From Parathalassolituus penaei (GTDB lineage Bacteria; Pseudomonadota; Gammaproteobacteria; Pseudomonadales; Oceanobacteraceae), in NCBI RefSeq assembly GCF_026626885.1, contig NZ_JAPNOA010000003.1, positions 92,631 through 156,630 on the forward strand: a DNA stretch of 64,000 nucleotides, given 5' to 3'. Each line of letters starts with the position of its first letter. The stretch's first letter is position 1. A program made the translations under genes and the position numbers. Below, piece after piece: positions 58,053 through 64,000 of this stretch. The notes beneath the pieces were generated by a model. The model made no database searches and was not told the origin of the DNA. It was given only the letters and a program-made list of their open reading frames with translations.

Positions 58053-58991
58053 TCACTTGGTCTCGAATAGGGATGACGGTGTATAGGCAGTTCCGTACTC
58101 CTTGAATACGTCAGCCATACGACCGGAGTGAACCATTTCGGTCACAGCATCTTCTACAGCATACGCAAGATCGCGATGATCATCCTTGACCGCCATGCCC
58201 ACTTCCCATACTGGCGTTACCAGATTCGGGAACGGGATATCAGCCAGCACATACTGGCCAGGATTTTCAAACTGGGTAACCCCCCACATGACCTGGGACT
58301 TTGTCCCCATCACACCGGCTACCTCCCCTTTCCCCATGGCATTCATGGCGTCCTGAGTGGTTGTGAAGTGCACAACGTTGTTACGCAACATGCCGCGGAA
58401 TGCACCGGACAAATAAAAGTCAGGCAAACTGTCGATCTCGACACCCACTTTGTCGTACTGGAAACGCGCCAGATTCTCGATTGACTCAACCTGCTGGTTA
58501 TCAATCGTCAGAGCCCAGGACTCTTTCTGGTACGGTGCAAAAAAATGCACGAGATCGTTGATTACACGGCCGTCCTGATCAACCTTGAACGCATATTCGC
58601 GATCATAGGGGACCCGCAGCATCACATCAGCAACATCGAATTTGAGCATCGAGCCATCCTCAACGCGAGCGAGGTAATGCCCCTTCCAGACGTGGTTACG
58701 AAGATCGTCATCCAGACTTTCGTCTGGAACCATCCAGTGCAATTGCAGCTGGACGTTAAGCGATTTGGCAATAGCACGGGCGATTTCGACATCAATCCCT
58801 TTGGCTACACCATTGTCTTCCCATGAATACGGTGGAAAATCCCGATACACAGCAACACTGACAACGCCGCTCGCCTGGACATCATCCAGGGAGCGGGCGT
58901 TAGAAAGGAGTGGCAAGCAGAGCAATATCACCAACAGGGAAGTGATACTGGCACTGCGCTGCTTGCCCGGGACCTTTTGCAGATCACTCAT
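58053..58991 (-). CDS. Periplasmic substrate-binding-like protein (PedG/XoxJ-like)
   Basis: 312 residues from the ATG at 58991, which overlaps the exaB stop by 8 bases; the long extension of the open frame to 59273 is antisense-like and out of register with exaB. Signal peptide at about 12-32 (SLLVILLCLPLLSNA). The solute-binding family 3 fold is suggested by VSVAVYRDFPPYSWEDNGVAKGIDVEIARAIAKSL and the C-terminal AYAVEDAVTEMVHSG. Proteins like this (PedG, MxaJ/XoxJ) accompany quinoprotein dehydrogenases and are thought to help activate them or load their electron acceptor. Not a transporter component in this context. Confidence 0.85.
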   Translation of the reverse strand: MSDLQKVPGKQRSASITSLLVILLCLPLLSNARSLDDVQASGVVSVAVYRDFPPYSWEDNGVAKGIDVEIARAIAKSLNVQLQLHWMVPDESLDDDLRNHVWKGHYLARVEDGSMLKFDVADVMLRVPYDREYAFKVDQDGRVINDLVHFFAPYQKESWALTIDNQQVESIENLARFQYDKVGVEIDSLPDFYLSGAFRGMLRNNVVHFTTTQDAMNAMGKGEVAGVMGTKSQVMWGVTQFENPGQYVLADIPFPNLVTPVWEVGMAVKDDHRDLAYAVEDAVTEMVHSGRMADVFKEYGTAYTPSSLFETK

Positions 58992-59412
58992 CCACGTGCT
59001 TGGTGTCAAGCCATGAACGAATTGCCCACAAACCTTCCTGACTGATGAAGTCAGCCATTTTCGGCATGTAAGGAACACCATTACGCACAGCACCGTTCTG
59101 AACGCGGTACTTGAACCACTCGTCACCATCGACGCCCGGTTCCAGTTTACGCAGGTCAGGAGCGATACCACCGGAGATGGCTTCCAGACCGTGACAACGG
59201 GCACAGTTCTGGGCGTAAGCAGATTCGCCGATCTCAATGGCACGTGGGTTACCACGGTATGGGTTTTCGTCACGCCATTCGGTACCCAGTTGCTCCAGAC
59301 CAGAAGTGTCTACAGCTTGTGGAGTAACGTCACCGTGTGCCCATACAGCACCGGAAGCCAACATGAAGCCCGCAACGGCCAAACCTTGGATTGCAGAACC
59401 CAGCTTTTTCAT
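58984..59412 (-). CDS. exaB: Cytochrome c550 of alcohol oxidation (ExaB/PedF-like)
   Basis: 142 residues from the ATG at 59412. Signal peptide to about 23 (ASGAVWAHG). A single haem motif NCARCHGLEAISGG at about 66-79, with the probable Met ligand in GVPYMPKMADF. It accepts electrons from the quinoprotein dehydrogenases in the periplasm and hands them to the terminal oxidase chain. It heads a two-gene unit with the PedG-like gene and lies between the two dehydrogenases, not next to exaA. Confidence 0.92.
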   Translation of the reverse strand: MKKLGSAIQGLAVAGFMLASGAVWAHGDVTPQAVDTSGLEQLGTEWRDENPYRGNPRAIEIGESAYAQNCARCHGLEAISGGIAPDLRKLEPGVDGDEWFKYRVQNGAVRNGVPYMPKMADFISQEGLWAIRSWLDTKHVDE

Positions 59413-59778
59413 TATCAAGTACCTGCTGTTGTTATTTTCTGACGAGCATTCTAGAGATGCCTTAAAACGGGCCACAGAACACTTTGGTAGCCGGTTTTCA
59501 GTACCTTGGTACTACCCGCAAACGTCCAGTGTTGCCACCGTTTGGCAGCAGTCCATAAAGAGTGGGAGCAAGGGAGGAAGAACCGGTATAGTCTTTAGAG
59601 AATAGACCGCGACACAGCGTTGTGCGCGGCGACGGTGAGATTGCCCGATTTCCCCATCAGATCAACATAGTACGAGAGTACTAAATACCAACGACTTATT
59701 GGCTATACCTCACTCCCTAAAGGACTGCGTACTCTCAGCAATTGCTCAACAACAATGACAAAAATGACCGGAGCCTAC
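59413..59778. promoter_or_regulatory. Divergent control region, exaB / PQQ-associated ABC operon
   Basis: About 365 bases without a supported gene. TTGGTAGC plus TTTTC (59484-59500) matches the lanthanide-dehydrogenase region, and the perfect palindrome GTACCTTGGTAC lies at 59501-59512 within the larger repeat GGTAG...CTACC. An AGTAC pair lies near 59671-59682. The ABC operon start is set at 59779 because CGGAG precedes that ATG. Confidence 0.45.
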
Positions 59779-60975
59779 ATGTCCCTTTGCAAGCGTTTGT
59801 TCACGCTTCTGGCCGTTTCCCTACTATTACCCATGACGGTCTCGGCAGCCGATACCGAAATCCGCAATATCGAGATTGGTTACCTGCAGCTGCAGCTACC
59901 GAAGCCGCCATTATTGTCCAACATTCTGCCCGATCCGGATGACAGCGGCCTGCAAGGAGCTCGTGTTGGCATCTCTGACAACAACGCCGGTGGCCGTTTT
60001 CTGGGGCTTCACTATGACGTAAAAGAACTGGTCAGCACGGATAAAGAGGCACTGTTTACCCAGGGGCGCCAGTGGGCCGATCAGGGCATTCAGTACCTGG
60101 TCGTGAACCTGCCCGCCGCCGAGCTGACAACCCTTGCGCAACAACTCTCGGATACCGGCGTGCTGCTGTTTAATGCTGGCAGCCCGGATGACTCGCTGCG
60201 CATCAGCAACTGCAGCGCCAACGTCCTGCACACATTGCCAAGCCGCGCCATGCTCGGTGATGCGCTGGCACAGTGGCTGATCAGTAAAAAACTCAAACGC
60301 TGGCTGTTGATTACGGGAACTCGCCCTGAAGACAAACTGTACGCCGATGCTATCCGTCGGGCTGCCAAACGCTTTGGTGGCAAGATTGTTGCCGAAAAAG
60401 ACTGGACCTTTGATTCCGACCTGCGCCGCAGCGCCCAGGCCGAAGTGCCGCTGTTCACTCAGACCACCGAATACGATGTGGTCATCGTTGCCGATGAGAA
60501 AGGCGATTTTGGTGAATACGTTCTTTACAACACCTGGTATCCGCGCCCAGTGGTAGGAACCCAGGGCCTGACGCCGGTCGCCTGGCACCGTGCCGTCGAA
60601 CAATGGGGCGCAGCACAACTGCAAAGCCGTTTTGAAAAACAGGCCAATCGCTGGATGAACTCAGTGGATTATGCCGCCTGGGCAGCGGTTCGCACCGTCG
60701 GTGAAGCACTCAGTCAGGGCGCCGACAACTCGGGGCCGAAAATGCGCAACTTCCTGCTCAACAAGGACTTCCAGTTCGCAGGCTTCAAGGGGCGCAAGCT
60801 GACGTTCCGCGACTGGAACGGCCAGATGCGTCAACCGATTGAACTGGTGCAGCCTCGCGCCCTGATTTCGCAGTCACCTCAGGAAGGTTATCTGCACCCA
60901 ACCAATGAGCTGGATACCCTGGGCTACGACAAGCCGGAGAGCCAGTGCCGTATCAGTGAATCCGGAGCAAAATAA
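59779..60975 (+). CDS. Substrate-binding protein of a PQQ-associated ABC system
   Basis: 398 residues from the ATG at 59779 with a signal peptide to about 24 (LPMTVSAAD). The two-lobe periplasmic-binding fold resembles branched-chain amino-acid binding proteins (about 25-370), but the N-terminal IRNIEIGYLQLQLPKPPLLSN is diagnostic of the protein family tied to PQQ-dependent alcohol dehydrogenase loci. It is the first gene of a four-gene operon and overlaps the propeller gene by 1 base. Substrate unknown; it may not be a classical importer, because the partner permease is of exporter type. Confidence 0.88.
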   Translation: MSLCKRLFTLLAVSLLLPMTVSAADTEIRNIEIGYLQLQLPKPPLLSNILPDPDDSGLQGARVGISDNNAGGRFLGLHYDVKELVSTDKEALFTQGRQWADQGIQYLVVNLPAAELTTLAQQLSDTGVLLFNAGSPDDSLRISNCSANVLHTLPSRAMLGDALAQWLISKKLKRWLLITGTRPEDKLYADAIRRAAKRFGGKIVAEKDWTFDSDLRRSAQAEVPLFTQTTEYDVVIVADEKGDFGEYVLYNTWYPRPVVGTQGLTPVAWHRAVEQWGAAQLQSRFEKQANRWMNSVDYAAWAAVRTVGEALSQGADNSGPKMRNFLLNKDFQFAGFKGRKLTFRDWNGQMRQPIELVQPRALISQSPQEGYLHPTNELDTLGYDKPESQCRISESGAK

Positions 60976-61958
60976 TGAAACACCTGACCATGCGCCGTCT
61001 GGCCCTCAGCTTGCTGATGCTGCCAGCCATGTCCGCCGGGACTGCCATGGCAGACGTGGCCTACGTCTCCAACGAAAAAGACAACAGCATCTCGGTAATT
61101 GACCTGAAGACTCTGGAAGTAGTGGAGACCATTGAGGTTGGCCAACGTCCCCGTGGGATTACCCTGAGCAAGGACCAGACTCAACTGTATGTTTGTGCCA
61201 GTGATGATGACACCGTACAGGTCGTCGATCTCGCCACTAAAAAAGTGATCGAGAACCTGCCATCCGGTGAAGACCCGGAACAATTTGCCCTGCATCCTGA
61301 CGGCAAACACCTCTATATCGCCAACGAAGAAGATGCCATCGTCACAGTGGTGGATGTTGATAGTCGCTCCGTCACCGCCCAGATTGAAGTGGGTGTCGAG
61401 CCTGAAGGCATGACCGTCAGCCCGGATGGCAAACTGGCCGTGAATACATCCGAAACAACCAGCATGCTGCATTGGATTGATACCGAACAGAAGCATCTGG
61501 TACACAACACCAAGGTCGACCAGCGCCCGCGCCACGTCGTTTTCAGCCATGATGGCAAGGAACTGTGGGCCAGCTCGGAAATTGGCGGAACCGTCGCCAT
61601 TATTGACGTGGCAACCAAAGAGATTACCCACAAGATCAACTTTGAAATTCGCGGCATTCATCCAGACAAGGTACAACCGGTGGGTGTTGAACTGAGCCAG
61701 GACGGCAAACTGGCATTTGTGGCCCTGGGCCCTGCCAACCACATTGCCGTTGTCGATGCCAAAACCTATAAAGTGATCGATTACCTGCTGGTGGGCCGTC
61801 GCGTCTGGCACATGGCATTCAGCCCGGATGAAAAACTGCTGCTGACCACCAACGGCATCAGTGGTGACGTATCCGTGATTGATGTGGAAAAACGCAAGGT
61901 GGTCAAATCCATCAAGGTTGGCCGTTACCCATGGGGACTGGCCGTCAAGGCTGACTGA
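60975..61958 (+). CDS. YVTN-type beta-propeller protein of PQQ-dependent catabolism
   Basis: 327 residues. Signal peptide to about 27 (GTAMA). Seven repeats of the YVTN/40-residue type, for example AYVSNEKDNSISVIDLKTLEV, LYVCASDDDTVQVVDLA and LLLTTNGISGDVSVIDVEK. It is a periplasmic or outer-membrane-associated propeller accompanying PQQ-dependent alcohol dehydrogenases. There are no PQQ or metal residues of the dehydrogenase type, so a scaffolding or binding role is more likely than catalysis. It is coupled to the genes on both sides. Confidence 0.9.
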   Translation: MKHLTMRRLALSLLMLPAMSAGTAMADVAYVSNEKDNSISVIDLKTLEVVETIEVGQRPRGITLSKDQTQLYVCASDDDTVQVVDLATKKVIENLPSGEDPEQFALHPDGKHLYIANEEDAIVTVVDVDSRSVTAQIEVGVEPEGMTVSPDGKLAVNTSETTSMLHWIDTEQKHLVHNTKVDQRPRHVVFSHDGKELWASSEIGGTVAIIDVATKEITHKINFEIRGIHPDKVQPVGVELSQDGKLAFVALGPANHIAVVDAKTYKVIDYLLVGRRVWHMAFSPDEKLLLTTNGISGDVSVIDVEKRKVVKSIKVGRYPWGLAVKAD

Positions 61959-61960
61959 GC

Positions 61961-62713
61961 ATGAATCAGGCAACATCTCCCCTGCTGCAGGTGCAGGACA
62001 TCGGTTTCAGTTACCCGTCCAAACGGGCGCTGGATAATGTCAGTTTTAATCTCGAACGCGGCGCATTTCATGCCCTGCTCGGCCCTAATGGTGCTGGCAA
62101 AAGCACGCTATTTGCTCTGATCAGCCGCTTGTTCAAACTGCAGGATGGCGACATCCTGCTCGATGGTGTCAGCCTGCGCCGTTCCCCTGCGGCCGTGCTC
62201 GGCAGAATCGGTATGGTGTTTCAGCAAAGCAGCCTCGACCTCGACCTCAGCGTGGCTGAAAACCTGCACTACCATGCTGCTCTGCATGGAATCGGGCGCA
62301 CCGAACGCAAAAACCGTATAGAGGAAGAGTTGCGCCGAGTCGATATGCTGGATGCCCTTGATCGCAAGGTACGGGCACTCAACGGCGGCCATCGTCGCCG
62401 GGTTGAAATCGCCCGCGCCCTGCTCCATCACCCTGATCTGTTGTTACTCGACGAAGCCACGGTTGGGCTTGATCCTCGCGCACGTATTGAAATCAACCAG
62501 CATGTTCGCAGCCTGTGTGTCCAACAGGGGGTAACCGTGCTTTGGTCTACCCATTTGATCGAAGAAATCCATAACGACGATCCGGTGACGCTGCTGCACC
62601 AAAGCCGTCTGTTAGCCAATGGCAGTGCCCGTCAGTTGTGTGAACTGGCCGGTACCGATGATCTGGTGACGGCGTTCCACAGCCTCACCGCTAAAAAAGG
62701 AGCGGCGGCATGA
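61961..62713 (+). CDS. ABC transporter ATPase of the PQQ-associated system (PedA-like)
   Basis: 250 residues. Walker A LLGPNGAGKST near residue 40, Q-loop VFQQSSLDLDLSVAENL, a signature LNGGHRRRVEIARAL (LNGGH instead of LSGGQ), Walker B LLLLDEATVGLDPRA and switch His in WSTHLIEE. It belongs to the multidrug/daunorubicin-type exporter ATPases. It overlaps the permease gene by 4 bases. The changed signature is usual in this subfamily. Confidence 0.92.
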   Translation: MNQATSPLLQVQDIGFSYPSKRALDNVSFNLERGAFHALLGPNGAGKSTLFALISRLFKLQDGDILLDGVSLRRSPAAVLGRIGMVFQQSSLDLDLSVAENLHYHAALHGIGRTERKNRIEEELRRVDMLDALDRKVRALNGGHRRRVEIARALLHHPDLLLLDEATVGLDPRARIEINQHVRSLCVQQGVTVLWSTHLIEEIHNDDPVTLLHQSRLLANGSARQLCELAGTDDLVTAFHSLTAKKGAAA

Positions 62714-63498
62714 GTATCAACGCCTATTGGCATGCATTTGCCGGTATCCTGCATCGGGAATTACTGCGCTTTGTGCATCAGCGCACCCGCTTTTTCAGTG
62801 CCCTGGTGCGGCCGTTATTGTGGCTGGCGGTATTTGCTGCCGGTTTTCGCGCTGCACTCGGTATCTCCATTATTCCGCCGTACGAAACCTACATTACCTA
62901 CGAGGTGTATATCGCTCCCGGATTGGCCGCCATGGTGTTGCTGTTCAACGCCATGCAAAGCTCATTGTCGATGGTGTATGACCGTGAAATGGGCAGCATG
63001 CGGGTGTTGCTGATGAGCCCGCTGCCACGCTGGTATCTGCTGCTGTGCAAACTGGTCGCCAGTTCACTGGTGTCGCTGCCGCAGGTGTATGCATTCCTCG
63101 CCATCGCCTGGTTCTTTGATGTGCAACCGCCGCTGATGGGGTATCTGTGGGTCGCCCCGGCGCTGTTGCTGGGCGGCGTATTGCTGGGGGCAATTGGCCT
63201 GTTTATTTCGAGCTTTATTCGCCAGCTGGAAAACTTTGCCGGCGTGATGAACTTCGTGATTTTCCCGATGTTTTTTATGTCGTCAGCGCTTTATCCACTG
63301 TGGAAAATGCAGGAATCCAGCGAATGGCTGTACTGGTTATGCACCATCAACCCGTTCACCTTTTGTGTCGAACTGATCCGTTTTGCCCTCTACGACCAGT
63401 TCAACGGCACCGCCCTGGCGGTCGTCACGGGCGGCCTGGTGGCGTTTACCCTGCTGGCCGTACTGGCGTTTAACCCGCAACGCGGCGCGATGAGATAA
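62710..63498 (+). CDS. ABC-2 type permease of the PQQ-associated system (PedC-like)
   Basis: 262 residues with six membrane helices (about 25-45, 62-85, 110-135, 142-165, 175-195, 232-252). The ABC-2 permease pattern is seen in FAGVMNFVIFPMFFMSSALYPLWKMQ. Together with the ATPase it is an exporter-type pair. Near-identical gene sets occur in phenylethanol/ethanol-degrading pseudomonads, but the exported substrate is unknown. It is the end of the operon, and a hairpin follows. Confidence 0.92.
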   Translation: MSINAYWHAFAGILHRELLRFVHQRTRFFSALVRPLLWLAVFAAGFRAALGISIIPPYETYITYEVYIAPGLAAMVLLFNAMQSSLSMVYDREMGSMRVLLMSPLPRWYLLLCKLVASSLVSLPQVYAFLAIAWFFDVQPPLMGYLWVAPALLLGGVLLGAIGLFISSFIRQLENFAGVMNFVIFPMFFMSSALYPLWKMQESSEWLYWLCTINPFTFCVELIRFALYDQFNGTALAVVTGGLVAFTLLAVLAFNPQRGAMR

Positions 63499-63510
63499 GT
63501 GCGGAAAGTG

Positions 63511-63536
63511 GTGCCAGCCGGAGGCAAGGCTGGCAC
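63511..63536 (+). terminator. Hairpin after the ABC operon
   Basis: GTGCCAGCC/GGCTGGCAC, 9 bp with an 8-base loop, 12 bases beyond the permease stop. No T-run follows, so termination may be weak. Confidence 0.6.
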
Positions 63537-63895
63537 ATAACCATTAAGCTGCAACGCTCAGCCACACTCTCTTTCCTGCGTTTGTTCGCCCACTTGAAAT
63601 CCAGCTCGCCTAAAGAACGCTGAAGAAACTTGCCCGTATTTCCAGAGCCGTTGCGTGTTTTTCCGGATGCTGTTAGCGTCAATCCATGAAGTTCAATGGT
63701 TTGGCGTTTTGGGCGCAAAATTAATGCGCACGTCAACCAGAAAAACACGCATAACTCGCCGTCTGCACTCGTTTTTCCAGGAAGGATGGCTTTATGAAAA
63801 TGGAAATTATCAATCAATTCAAATGCCTGGCATCCTTTCGCAACAAATCACGCCACCAGAAAAACGCGCATGCGAATCCCGCTGTGTCAGCATAG
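63537..63895. other. Region without a supported gene; imperfect direct repeat
   Basis: About 360 bases with different texture from the operon to the left. An imperfect direct repeat CA(A/C)CAGAAAAACRCGCAT occurs at about 63737-63754 and 63853-63870. Open frames on both strands (for example 63655-63906 +, 63470-63817 -) have no ribosome site and no recognisable domain. It may be remnant DNA. Confidence 0.4.
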
Positions 63896-64000
63896 TTGTC
63901 CGATGATTTTTTCACCTTAAAACCTACAGTGGGCGGCCAGGAACTGGCCACCATTGAACGTCGCGAAGCCGTTCTGAATAAGCTTTTGCCACCTCACAAC
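63896..64000 (+). CDS. Possible start of a gene continuing past the window
   Basis: An open frame begins after a TAG with a TTG at 63896 and stays open to the edge (35 codons), including TVGGQELATIERREAVL. No clear ribosome site precedes the TTG. Codon choice looks coding (GGC, CTG, GCC, GAA). The family is not recognisable from this length. Confidence 0.3.
   Translation, partial: MSDDFFTLKPTVGGQELATIERREAVLNKLLPPHN

Noticed and set aside
58992..59273. N-terminal extension of the PedG-like gene
   Set aside because: It runs out of frame through the exaB coding region. The ATG overlapping the exaB stop followed by a signal peptide is the natural start.

Overview
The window reads as chromosomal DNA of a marine-type gammaproteobacterium of the Oceanospirillales/Pseudomonadales kind. 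This is inferred from the gene order thrS-infC-rpmI-rplT-pheS-pheT-ihfA-merR-tRNA-Pro and from a PQQ/alcohol-oxidation locus laid out much like the exa/ped/erc loci of Pseudomonas. No phage, plasmid backbone, CRISPR array or complete insertion sequence is visible. There are two copies of a structured intergenic repeat of about 0.4-0.5 kb.

Layout. 1-5.4 kb holds the end of an acyl-CoA thioesterase-like gene, trhO, a Lon-type protease and two unrecognised genes. 5.5-15.2 kb is housekeeping: an OmpA-family porin, tRNA-Pro(GGG), the IHF/PheRS/ribosomal-protein/IF3/ThrRS block and a DJ-1/PfpI protein. From 15.4 to 33.8 kb the genes mostly concern sensing and alcohol oxidation: a TonB receptor with a MoxY/MoxX-like two-component pair, an ErbR/ExaE-like regulator, an MscS channel, a NosP-NahK-like FIST/hybrid-kinase pair, a porin, and an operon of a NosR-like flavin/Fe-S membrane protein with ErcA and ErcS. 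33.8-39.0 kb is biotin synthesis (bioA divergent from bioFHCD; bioB absent). 39.0-42.7 kb is a LysR gene divergent from a VOC-Rieske-flavin monooxygenase operon whose substrate I cannot name. 42.8-49.4 kb holds a lipoprotein, a repeat copy and pqqABCDE plus a pqqH-like peptidase. 49.9-52.1 kb is a LysR/MFS pair. 52.4-63.5 kb is the core of PQQ-dependent alcohol oxidation.

How the genes fit together. Two quinoprotein alcohol dehydrogenases are encoded. The first has the calcium-type active-site signature (Asp-Phe-Ser) and the second the lanthanide-type signature (Asp-Tyr-Asp). A cytochrome c, a PedG/XoxJ-like periplasmic protein, a PQQ-associated ABC system with its beta-propeller, the PQQ biosynthesis genes and several sensor/regulator proteins complete a probable calcium/lanthanide-switchable alcohol oxidation regulon. 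A GGGAA-N3-TTCCC-like motif recurs upstream of the TonB receptor, the calcium-type dehydrogenase and an orphan regulator. Weaker relatives lie upstream of pqqA and the lanthanide-type dehydrogenase. It is a candidate shared operator. No aldehyde dehydrogenase for the next oxidation step lies in the window.

The least explained parts are the VOC-Rieske-monooxygenase operon, the NosR-like partner of ErcA/ErcS, the acidic-loop TonB receptor, the two dispersed repeats placed at convergent gene ends, and two small unknown proteins near 4-5 kb.
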